In this document: positions 22,602 to 30,338 of the stretch, piece after piece | Numbering within the stretch: the stretch's first letter is position 1 | Layout: the number at the start of each line of letters is the position of its first letter | NCBI GenBank assembly: GCA_024364805.1 | Contig: CM044507.1 | Coordinates: forward strand, 49,360,650-49,390,987 | Direction: 5' to 3' | DNA: 30,338 bases | Origin: Euprymna scolopes | Lineage: Eukaryota; Mollusca; Cephalopoda; Sepiida; Sepiolidae | The notes under the pieces: model-generated | The model's database searches: none | Seen by the model: only the letters and a program-made list of their open reading frames with translations | What the model was told of the DNA's origin: nothing | Made by a program: the position numbers and the translations under genes

Positions 22602-23084
22602 AATTTCCAGGTAGTTTTTGGAATTGTTTTTCATGAGTCCAGTTGCTTCTATAATTACTGGATTGATAGACATCTTCTTAAGACACGAGAAACACCCGTC
22701 TGGCTGGAACTACTGTCAATAATTTCCCCCACTCTTTATCTGTGCCTAAATCCAAATGTAGATTCCATGAGCAAAGCTTATTTCTTAGAAGTGCACGCAA
22801 GTGGAACTCTCTGCCGCTTGCCTGTTTCCCACTTGACTACAACTTGGACGTCTTCAAGTCCAACATAAACAAACTCCTGACAAACCGCCCCCTTAAGTAA
22901 GACATTCTATCAAAACCATCAATACTAATGATTACTACAATACTATCTCATTGATTACTGTACACGCAATAACACTTATCCCTGAGTGGCCTTTGGGCCT
23001 TGATAAGTAGTGACCTCCATGTAAAAAAAAATTCTAGTTCTTTTCATGTCATACATAAGACCTTGGTATTTTGTAATCTTTTCA
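22602..23084 (-). mobile_element. R2-like LINE relic, copy 1 (split)
   Basis: Two short stretches, about 22602-22683 and 23032-23084, match 26041-26175 closely on the minus strand. They correspond to the protein end after the restriction-like endonuclease of an R2-type LINE (INPVIIGATGL in copy 2). The intervening 348 bases are another LINE's 3' end. Only about 135 bases of the relic remain, so it cannot code for anything. Confidence 0.7.
22684..23031 (+). mobile_element. LINE 3' end fragment inside R2-like relic
   Basis: Third copy in the window of the LINE family at 5.04-6.57 kb. It starts within the C-terminal coding region, contains the TTCCATGAGCAAAGC and TCAAGTCCAACATAAACAAA blocks, and ends with GGCCTTGATAAGTAGTGA and a short A tail. 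It is 5' truncated. The uninterrupted equivalent of its target is visible at 26104-26130. Confidence 0.8.
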
Positions 23085-25110
23085 TAGTAGAACTTAGTTC
23101 TAAAACAGCTACAGGTCATTTGGAAACGAAGCCAACAGATGCAATCATGCTATAATTTGGGAGAAATTCCTAGAACGGATAAAGCGTCAAGTTAATTTTC
23201 GGATTGCATGCTTCTGTTTGCAAAATTACTCACAAACCAAAACAGAAAACATTGATGATTTTCTCACGAAGTGCAGGCTGCAAATACATAAATGTAAGTT
23301 CAGAGAACAGCATGAATTGGAAGAACGTGTGATTGATCAGATAATTGTTAGAATTTAATTTCTGGGGTTGTAAAAGCAACTACTAAGCAAAAGTGAGGCC
23401 ATGTCTACGCCAGAAGTACTAAATATGTGTAAAATTGACTACATGAAAAAGTGGGCGAGTTACAAGGAAAGGGTGCCAACCAAATAAACGCAATACAGCA
23501 AAGACATGAGAGCACAGAATCTGTGGTAGATGTGGGCTTCACTATCAATGCAATAATTGCTCTGCTTAGGGCAGCTATTGCTTAGCATGTGCACGAAAAA
23601 TTCACTGGGCTAAGGTGTGCCAGATCAAAAAAAGTCAAGAAAAAATTGACAGGCAACCACAAACGAACAGGCCTACCAAACACAAGAAATTTGTGCCGGA
23701 ACAATTTACATTTAAAAACCATCAGAGCTGTATTAACATTCAAAACCAGGTGGCTGATGAATTTGAGATTTAGTTATATTCAGTGAAGGACCACAGAAAA
23801 AAGAGTTCTCACTCACAAGCATTCACCACATTTGACTTTATAATACCAAACAGGAAAGCTGTTCATGAACTGAAAATCAAGGTGGACACATATGCAGAGG
23901 GAAATACATTTCCCTTATGTACATTCCAGCTAGTGTTTCCAAAATGTATACACCAGAATAGACATCAACACAGAATGAAACAGCAATTATTACTGCATGC
24001 AATGGTTTAAGTATCCTGCAGCACAGATCCATAGAAATCTAATATGCCTACTAAGGGGTATGAGGAGATGTGAAGTTCTATGTGATAACCTTGAATGGAT
24101 CTATTTTAGAATTACCCTGCATTCTAAAATTGGATTGGTCACATTAGTTTCATAGAGAGAACAAAATGTGTGTCCATAATATATTATGTAACAGGTGCCC
24201 CAGTTTATCCTCCAAATTATACCACAATAAACTCAACAAGATATTTGATGGAAGCGTATCATGACTAATTCGAACAGATTGGAAACTTCACAAGGGAAAA
24301 CCACATTGTACTTCGCCCCATAATTCAGGCACCCAGGAAATGCCCCATCCACATGAGGGACGAGATAAAAGCAGAACTAGATGAACTGGTATCCCAAGAA
24401 ATAATTAAAAAAAACTTGATGAGTCAACGGACTGGGTGGACAGCATTGTATATGTATGCAAGAGCAATGGTAAACTTTGCCTTTGTTTAGAACCTAAAGA
24501 TCTAAATAAAAAAATCATACACTGGCATCACAAATCCCCAACCATGGAGGAACTCTCACACAAACTATCTGATGCTAAATTCGTCTCCAAAATAGACTCC
24601 AAAAATGACTACTGATCAGCCAAGATAGAGAGTCACAGTTACTGAACAATTCACTTTTCAGGAGATATTGTTTCAGTTGGCCTAGTTATGTCCCAAGATG
24701 TTTTCCGACAGAATATGGACATGATCATTAAGAAATGCCTGGAAACAGCATTAGTCAATGACGTGATCATAAAACCAAAGCAGAGCATGACTACAACTTA
24801 TGAAAGTTGATCGAAACTGCATGGACAGCTGGCCTCACATTCAACAGTAGCAAATGTGCAATCAATCAGAAACAAATCAGTTTATTTGGCACTATCTTCA
24901 ATGAGAATAGGATACACCTAGATCCCCAAAATGTGAAGGGAATAAAATCACTTCCCAACCCAACTAATGTTACTGAGTTGCAAAAGGTACTCGAAATTAG
25001 TACCTATATGGCACCATTCATTCCGAAGCTTTCAGGCCTCATGGCAAACCTCAGAAAACTCTCAAAAAAGATGCTGACAATGAATTATAAAATCACATCT
25101 TACACATAAA
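23085..25110 (+). mobile_element. Ty3/gypsy fossil (gypsy E)
   Basis: Plus-strand gypsy remnant. Parts: gag at about 23110-23580 (ENIDDFLTKCRLQIH, MSTPEVLNMC); a cysteine-rich knuckle region near 23520-23620; a retropepsin-like block ELKIKVDTYAEGNTFPL near 23870-23920; the RT N-terminal part from about 24310 (DEIKAELDELVSQEIIKK, WVDSIVYVCKSNGKLCLCL) and the RT end to about 25080 (FGTIFNENRIHLDPQNV). RNase H and integrase are not seen. The copy is heavily broken, among the most decayed in the window. Confidence 0.7.
23342..23364 (+). repeat. 23-bp direct repeat, copy 2
   Basis: Identical to 22579-22601. This copy lies within gag-like sequence of gypsy E and looks native there, so it is probably the source of copy 1. 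Confidence 0.9.
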
Positions 25111-25294
25111 GAGCAAATGAGAGCAACAGCTCCTAGAATCAGTTGATAGTGCAAAGCCAGTGAGCAAATCTGGAATAAAAACATAAAAATATAAATTGAT
25201 ATATTCATACATTTGCTCCTGGTGCTCAAGTTCTTTTTAACCAGGTTGTTGAATGGCTGTAAATTTTTCCATTATCATGACAGCCATTTAAAAT

Positions 25295-25546
25295 TCACCT
25301 TGGGTTTGACAATAAGTACATCAGCTGTGTCAGAAACATTTTTGTATGTGGCTGAGTTCGGTACTGATGTACTATTGGACCAGTAAGGTGCAGATTTTGT
25401 GACAAGAAATTGTCATTCATGACTAAGTGTTGGCTTCCGGTAGGAATTATTGTGGTTCCTATTGGGATCAGGCATTTTTTTAATCTACAAAGGTACTCTT
25501 CCAGAGTGATGCATTTGAACGCAATTTCTTGCATTTTTGCATTCAA
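25295..25546 (-). CDS. Short unrecognised open frame
   Basis: An 83-codon minus-strand frame starting MNAKMQEIAFKCITLEEYLCRLKK and ending with a TGA. I do not recognise a domain, signal peptide or membrane segment. It sits between a gypsy fossil and the zinc-finger gene's 3' flank, so a repeat-derived fragment is more likely than a gene. Chance is a real alternative at this length. Confidence 0.15.
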   Translation of the reverse strand: MNAKMQEIAFKCITLEEYLCRLKKCLIPIGTTIIPTGSQHLVMNDNFLSQNLHLTGPIVHQYRTQPHTKMFLTQLMYLLSNPR

Positions 25547-25599
25547 TCCTAATCAATATTTTATTTCATAAAAAATGGAAATAGAAAGAATTTTCATCC

Positions 25600-25623
25600 T
25601 TTATTTAATATGTATCCTTTATT
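25600..25623 (-). promoter_or_regulatory. Candidate poly-A signals of the zinc-finger gene
   Basis: Two AATAAA hexamers on the minus strand, at 25600-25605 and 25618-25623, lie about 150-250 bases beyond the stranded zinc-finger tail. They could have served the gene before the LINE insertion, or still serve a transcript reading through it. Confidence 0.35.
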
Positions 25624-25784
25624 TATCCATTGACATTGGAAAAATGATTTAATAAAATGTCATTTCAGATAATCACTTTTTCATTATTACTTTACTAATT
25701 TCATGTTTCCAATGGACACAGTCTTTGTTGCTTAGGTGAAACGTTGCTAAGAGAATGTTGATTTTTGGCACCAAATTCACAAGA

Positions 25785-25877
25785 ATATGACTTCTCTTCA
25801 TTATAAGATCAAATACTTAATTATCCTTCTTCAGTAAATGATTTATTGCATATTTCACAAGAATATGGCTTTTTCTC
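25785..25877 (-). pseudogene. Stranded 3' end of the zinc-finger gene
   Basis: Minus-strand sequence reading [18 protein letters not shown] followed by a stop. Further on in the same frame are another stop and NEEKSYSCEFGA. This is a typical linker plus the first half of a C2H2 finger, then a decayed second finger that has lost its second cysteine and both histidines. It is separated from the main 12-finger frame only by the LINE at 25878-26743. The linker codons begin with the 9-base repeat shared with the other side. I infer that this was the original C-terminus of the same gene. Confidence 0.75.
25869..25877. repeat. LINE target-site duplication, left copy
   Basis: CTTTTTCTC on the plus strand (GAGAAAAAG on the minus), identical to 26744-26752. 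It flanks the 3' A-rich end of the LINE. Because finger linkers naturally carry GARAAA, part of the match could be inherited rather than duplicated. Confidence 0.65.
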
Positions 25878-26743
25878 ATTATATTTTATTTTTCTTCTCA
25901 GTTTGCAAGGGACGGACAATCCTACTGGATGCAAACTATTCACCCACTAACTCAAATATTCAAATCGATCTTTTTAAGATTCCTACCATCCCTTTAAGTG
26001 CAATTGTTTGAATCTTTCTTGCACTTTGTTCACTGGATATATTTTCCAAGTAGTCTTTGGAATTGTTTTTCATGAGCCCAGTTGCTCCTATTATTACTGG
26101 ATTGATAGACACCTTCTTAAGATTCTAGTTCTTTTCATGTCATCATAAGACCTTGGTATTTCGTTATCTTTTCCCTTTCAGCTCGGTTTAATCCCGCATC
26201 ATTGGGGATACTAATTTCTACTAAGGTTGCTTTATTCTACTACTTGTCCAATATCACTGTCAGGTTTTATGGCTCCGTTTTCTAGGTACATATATGCAAG
26301 GAGTGGATAGTCATAGTGTATGATATTTTCGACTGATTTTTCTACTATGTCCCCAGGATTTGCTGCTGCATTCAATATTCAACTTTTAACAGATTGTTTA
26401 GTAGCACACTGTTGGGTCATATAAAAGCCGTCCCCTGCAGAGCCTTACAGTTGGATGTCAGGAGACTCACACACTCTACTTCTGTGTGACAGAACCTGCA
26501 CTTGCTGTCATTGATTAGACCACTCGTTTTCTTAAAAGCATTATTCTTCAATTCTTGATCTTGGGCAGCCATTATAATAAACTCCTGATCGTAGTGGAAC
26601 GATCCTCTTTTCAACTAGTATATGGAGCCTTCTTTATCTATATTGTCGTGGGTGAATTCACCCAGAAAATACTTGGCACGCTGTTGGTTGGCCCATTCTT
26701 CCAGTTTGTCACGATGAAAGTTCTTTGTGTGTTTTTGGCGACT
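25878..26743 (-). mobile_element. R2-type LINE fragment inserted in the zinc-finger gene
   Basis: An 866-base 5'-truncated non-LTR retrotransposon in the gene's own orientation. It carries no reverse transcriptase, only the C-terminal part: a block reading KLEEWANQQRAKYF near 26690, AAQDQELKNNAF near 26560, a zinc motif CRFC...C near 26510-26460 in which the expected His is replaced, an endonuclease stretch ATLVEISIPNDAGLNRA near 26210, and the terminal INPVIIGATGLMK block near 26100. It ends in an A-rich tail. This arrangement matches the restriction-like endonuclease end of R2-group LINEs. In-frame stops (one TAG near 26615 where Trp is likely) and frame changes make it non-functional. Confidence 0.75.
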
Positions 26744-27785
26744 CTTTTTCTCCAATGTGTATTTTCATATGTCTTGCCAAGACTGATTTCATTGAAAAAG
26801 ACGTCCCACAAACCTCACAAGGATAAGGCTTTTCTCCAGTATGAGTTCTGATATGGTAGTTAAAACTTATTTTATGTGAAAACGATTTGCTGCATATTTC
26901 ACAAGAATATGGTTTTTCTCCACTGTGTATTCTCATATGTTCTGCCAAGTTTGATTTTCGTGCAAAGGAATTCCCACATATTTCACAAGAATACGGTTTC
27001 TCTCCAGTATGTGTTCTCATATGTCTTGTCATGTCTGTCACAAACTTCCCACATATTTCACAAGAATATGGTTTCTCTCCATTATGTCTTTTCATATGTT
27101 TTGTCATGGCTGACTTCTCTGTAAAGGAAGTTCCACATATATTACAACAATATGGATTCTCTCCAGTATGTTCTCGGATATGTTTTTGTAACTGACCTAT
27201 CCGTGAAAATGACTTATTGCATATTTCACATGTAAATGGCTTTTCTCCACTGTGTGTTATTGCATGTGTTGTTAACTGTGTCTTCTGTATAAAGGAATGG
27301 CCACATATTTCACAAGAATATGGTTTCTCTCCAGTGTGAGTTTTCATATGTCTTGCCAATGATGAATCACGTGTAAAAGAAGCCTGACAAACCTCACAAG
27401 AATAAGGTCTTTCTCCAGTATGTGTTCGGATATGATGCTTTAAAAGTCCTTTTGCTGAAAATGCTTTACTGCATATTTGACAAATATGTGGCCCTGCTCC
27501 AGTATGCACATTCATATGGCTTGCTAAAGTGCCACTCTGTGCAAAAGAACTTCCACAAACATTACAAGAATATGGCTTCTCTCCAGTATGAACTCTGATA
27601 TGCCGTGGTAAATCTCCTTTGCGGGAAAATGATTTGTTGCATATTTCACAAGAATATGGTTTCTCTCCAGTGTGTATTCTCATGTGTCGTGTCAAGTGCG
27701 ATGAGCATGAAAAGGAAGTCTTGCAAATTTCACAAGAAATTCCATGTGTTTCATCCATCCCTGTATTATGCTTCTTCATCGACAT
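26709..27785 (-). CDS. C2H2 zinc-finger protein, 12 fingers, C-terminus rewritten by a LINE
   Basis: A 358-residue protein consisting almost wholly of C2H2 zinc fingers, a family whose members usually bind DNA in the nucleus as transcription regulators. Twelve fingers run from residue 18 to about 343, joined by TGEKPYS-type linkers. Eleven follow C-x2-C-x12-H-x3-H; finger 9 ([18 protein letters not shown]) is three residues short. Predicted contact residues (-1,2,3,6) include RGDR in finger 2, QGTS in 3, RSSR in 5, QTQT in 6, RGQK in 7 and RSNE in 10. No KRAB, BTB or other effector domain is seen. The start ATG has A at -3 and lies just after a likely splice acceptor, so the whole coding region is probably one exon. 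After GEKE the last ten residues ([10 protein letters not shown]) and the stop come from the inserted LINE. The family call is secure; target and role are unknown. Confidence 0.93.
   Translation of the reverse strand: MSMKKHNTGMDETHGISCEICKTSFSCSSHLTRHMRIHTGEKPYSCEICNKSFSRKGDLPRHIRVHTGEKPYSCNVCGSSFAQSGTLASHMNVHTGAGPHICQICSKAFSAKGLLKHHIRTHTGERPYSCEVCQASFTRDSSLARHMKTHTGEKPYSCEICGHSFIQKTQLTTHAITHSGEKPFTCEICNKSFSRIGQLQKHIREHTGENPYCCNICGTSFTEKSAMTKHMKRHNGEKPYSCEICGKFVTDMTRHMRTHTGEKPYSCEICGNSFARKSNLAEHMRIHSGEKPYSCEICSKSFSHKISFNYHIRTHTGEKPYPCEVCGTSFSMKSVLARHMKIHIGEKESPKTHKELSS
26744..26752. repeat. LINE target-site duplication, right copy
   Basis: CTTTTTCTC on the plus strand, partner of 25869-25877. 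On the minus strand it encodes the G-E-K linker after finger 12. Confidence 0.65.
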
Positions 27786-27809
27786 TTTTAGTAAAATATA
27801 AATTATCTC

Positions 27810-27826
27810 CTGTGAAAATAAAATTG
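27810..27826 (-). promoter_or_regulatory. Likely 3' splice site before the zinc-finger exon
   Basis: CAATTTTATTTTCACAG on the minus strand is a pyrimidine-rich tract ending in AG, about 24 bases upstream of the start ATG. It suggests the 5' UTR begins in an upstream exon outside, or not recognised in, this window. Confidence 0.5.
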
Positions 27827-27829
27827 CTT

Positions 27830-28480
27830 ACACCAAAGGATATTTTGTGTAACAATCCAACAATATTTCTTTTTAGTGTTAATTCATATATTTTTGACAT
27901 TAACTATTACTCCATGTTCCAAAGACTCCATTGTCAAATACTATATGCTACAAGAATATACTATGATGGTGGAAGCAAGGTAGAAATTTGGAAATGAAAG
28001 AATCAGTATTTATTTTAATATCTTCAAGTATATTTTAACATGAAATTATCATCCTATTTTTTAAATATTCCAATTGTTGTTGTTGTCAATTTTCCAGTTG
28101 TGTATGGAAGAATCAAAGACTTAAATGTTTGAAAAATATTCCAACTTGAAAATCTGTAAAACAAAAGAAAATAAAATGATGTACAGTTTTCAAAGGTTGA
28201 TATGTTTATTTAAATTTTGAAATATAGATTTCATTTTATGCCCAAATTATTCTTATTTATTTAGAAATTTTTAGGTCAAACGAGAAGTCAACTTTTAGTA
28301 ATAAAATGATATATAATATATTAAATAGTTTCTCAATCAATAACCTTTTATTAAACATTTACAAATCAACTTCTATTGTTCTCCAGAATTGTATACTTTA
28401 TTTTAGATTTTAAATTATATGTCAATGAAAGACTGATCACTTTATATTTTAAAATATATTTGTATTACTGTTTCGCATTA
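27830..28480. other. AT-rich upstream sequence, probable intron
   Basis: No coding region or repeat is recognised. If the splice acceptor is real, this is the end of a 5' UTR intron of the zinc-finger gene. Confidence 0.4.
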
Positions 28481-28487
28481 TATATAT

Positions 28488-28605
28488 AACATGGTATAAC
28501 CACATTGACACATAAGCTCTCAATAGATCAGTGAAGTTAAGCCATGATGAGATGACCATTTGATAATACGTGGCATGGTATGTATTGTGCTGGGATGTAG
28601 AAATT
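28488..28605 (+). pseudogene. Degenerate 5S rRNA-like sequence
   Basis: About 115 bases align to metazoan 5S rRNA in the correct order. CACATTGACACAT corresponds to the CACGTTGAAAACA region. GATCAGTGAAGTTAAGC (about 28527-28542) corresponds to GATCACCGAAGTTAAGC, which covers the box A promoter element. TAATACGTGGCATGG (about 28563-28577) corresponds to TAGTACTTGGATGG, and a CTGGGA block follows. Many mismatches and small length changes rule out a working gene. It is either a 5S pseudogene or the head of a 5S-derived SINE. The comparison sequences are from memory. Confidence 0.6.
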
Positions 28606-28609
28606 TCCA

Positions 28610-29939
28610 AGTTAGTATTTGAGGGCGTTTTACAACCACTAGGAAAGTTGAACCCTTCATCTTTAATAAAACTTGCATCTAGGAGAAGGGAAACTGAAGT
28701 AAAAAAATATAGTCTACTGTTTGCTCTGTCTTGTGGCAATCTTTTGGACCAACTAAGTTTAGCAGAGGTTTCAAAAAGTCTGGATGTTCCTACATAAAGC
28801 CATCACTACAATAAACAAATCATATATGTGGATTTCGGACAACTTATTTGCATGAATCTTATACATTAAAGCCCGATGGGAAAGTCCATATGCATATGTT
28901 GTGGTTAATGTTAGTTTTTTTTTTTACAAACTTCTAGCATTTTTGAAATTGACTTCATCGTCATAATCAAACTACTGCATTACTAAGTGTATCAGAATTT
29001 TTGTAGGAAATTTTGACACCCCTAACACGAAACTGCGAATAAAATATAAAAACCTTGTCATTTCTCTTTTCAAAGTGGGTTGTTTATTTTCTTTATGGAT
29101 TATACTTCCAAAATAAACTATTAAAGTTGTTTTAAATGTAATAGAAATATTATTTTTTTATTTTTTAAAAAACAGTAATGAAATTGATTAAATTTTTGCG
29201 AGTTCAGTATTTTTACATTTTCAAACTTTAAAAATTTATCAACATTTTTCTATTTTTACGATATTTTCAGGGTCAATGTGAAATTTTATGCTCTTTCCAA
29301 TAAACCGAATATAATATTTTAGACAAACATTTTTTTTTAATTCATGCTCCCCAATTTTGAAATGTCTATTAAAATGTAAATAATTAATTTACTCACCAAA
29401 GTTTTATATATCACAAATTGAAGATAAAAAATCAATAAATAATATATTCAAATTTAAAACAAAAAAGGAGTGTTTTTTAGAAATTTACCTGTAAAGTCCG
29501 AAGTTTAAAACCTTTTTTTTTAGAAAAAACGTTGTTTGTTTTTTTTGTTTTTTTTTTAATGAAACCTGGGTCCTTGCTTCTTTAATTGAAAATAAATTAG
29601 GGTTTGAATTACATAATAATTACATTTTCCGAGTAGTTATAAGCTTGGAAAGACAGGGGGTCGAATAATCCAATATTTTTCACAAAGTTTCTGACACACG
29701 GTGTATTTGCATAATATAATTCACTTTGAAAAAAACTTGATTATTGCCAAGTCTGAATGGAAACAAATATATATAAAACGTTTTGTCCCATTAAAAACGG
29801 GCAAAGGTTATAGTCCATCAATTTAGAACAAGTTCTTTATGTAAAATTGATGGTTGGATATGGTTAAATTTGTACTCATTGTTGCATTAAATCTTATCTC
29901 TGCCACTCCCTTAATTATTTCTAACTGTAACTTAAACAG

Positions 29940-29940
<1 letters not shown>
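28610..29940. other. AT-rich non-coding stretch
   Basis: I see no gene here. A 75-codon plus-strand frame at 28570-28797 overlaps the 5S-like sequence and has no recognisable domain. The rest is very AT-rich with several poly-T and poly-A runs (for example near 28917-28924 and 29510-29560). It may be intron or intergenic DNA. Confidence 0.5.

Positions 29941-29942
<2 letters not shown>

Positions 29943-30004
<62 letters not shown>
29943..30004. repeat. (TA)n microsatellite
   Basis: About 62 bases of uninterrupted TA repeat, seen directly. Confidence 0.97.
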
Positions 30005-30018
30005 TTTCTTGCATCTTA

Positions 30019-30240
30019 TCATAGTAAAGGTACATACAAAATTTCAGCCTAATCAGCCCAGTAGTTTCTAAGAAAACATTTAGGGTAAATGTGGTATTGT
30101 GAAGACTAATCACTATTAATCTGTAACAGTACATCGAACAGATACCATACTTAGTTTGTTACACAGTATCATAGCCAAAGTCTGTACAAATTTTCAGGCA
30201 GATTGAGTTAGAACTTTCTAAGAAAAAGTGGAACAGAGAC
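30019..30240 (+). repeat. Two diverged related segments, possible LINE or SINE tails
   Basis: The stretch from about 30019 (CATAGTAAAGGTACATACAAAATTT...) and the one from about 30169 (CATAGCCAAAGTCTGTACAAATTTT...) align over about 60 bases, both including TTTCAG and TTTCTAAGAAAA. The second runs into ACAGAGACAGTCAGACAAAGAT and then a TA repeat. Tails of this kind, ending in CAGACA- and ATACA-rich sequence plus short tandem repeats, are common at the 3' ends of RTE-like LINEs and their SINE partners. That link is inference. Confidence 0.4.
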
Positions 30241-30310
30241 AGTCAGACAAAGATAAATATAATACATAATATATATGCTGAAGAATAAACATACAAACGT
30301 ATACAAACAT

Positions 30311-30338
30311 TATATATATATATATATATATATATATA
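30311..30338. repeat. (TA)n run at the window end
   Basis: Twenty-eight bases of TA repeat reaching the last base, so it may continue beyond the window. Confidence 0.95.

Noticed and set aside
26555-27195. Plus-strand open frames opposite the zinc-finger gene
   Set aside because: They show a periodic pattern (repeated [10 protein letters not shown]-like strings) that is the antisense shadow of the finger repeats.
28570-28797. 75-codon plus-strand open frame
   Set aside because: It begins inside the 5S-like sequence, has no recognisable domain and no gene context.
29823-30134. Open frame with a long Ile-Tyr run
   Set aside because: The run is translated TA microsatellite.
1-30338. A coordinated novel system (defence island, gene cluster, CRISPR)
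   Set aside because: Everything recognisable apart from the zinc-finger gene is retroelement debris or simple repeat. No spaced direct-repeat array, operon or accessory enzyme set is present.

Overview
The window is nuclear DNA from an animal, most likely a lophotrochozoan and plausibly a cephalopod mollusc. That placement is inference, not proof. It rests on an AT-rich background with long CA and TA microsatellites, at least seven decayed LTR-retrotransposon copies of several families, non-LTR (LINE) fragments, and a C2H2 zinc-finger gene with its coding region in one exon, a gene class known to be expanded in cephalopods. No bacterial operon, CRISPR array, tRNA gene or intact rRNA gene is visible.

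Layout: 1-0.62 kb has no gene. 0.62-3.87 kb is a minus-strand Ty1/copia fossil carrying a roughly 0.5 kb LTR-like insert. 4.3-7.1 kb is a plus-strand Ty3/gypsy fossil (gypsy A) split by a 5'-truncated minus-strand LINE. 7.5-10.1 kb (minus) and 10.85-18.55 kb (plus) are two copies of one gypsy family (gypsy B), head to head. The second copy is interrupted at 11.77-16.66 kb by a gypsy element of another family (gypsy C) with both LTRs and a 5-bp target duplication. 18.65-21.76 kb is a further gypsy fossil (gypsy D) with a candidate 3' LTR. 21.76-25.1 kb is a mosaic of gypsy and LINE pieces.

The only convincing host gene is on the minus strand at 26.71-27.79 kb: a protein with 12 C2H2 fingers. 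Its 3' end has been cut by an 866-bp LINE fragment with a restriction-like endonuclease (R2 type), flanked by the 9-bp repeat GAGAAAAAG. A leftover finger lies on the far side. The remaining 2.5 kb is AT-rich and holds a degenerate 5S rRNA-like sequence and TA-repeat ends.

The elements do not work together as a system; this is a nested transposon graveyard beside a zinc-finger gene. The signals most worth following are the LINE that re-wrote the end of the zinc-finger gene, a possible self-priming primer-binding site in gypsy C together with LTRs that begin TAGA and end TCTA, and the 5S-like sequence. All domain calls come from reading translations by eye; no database search was run.
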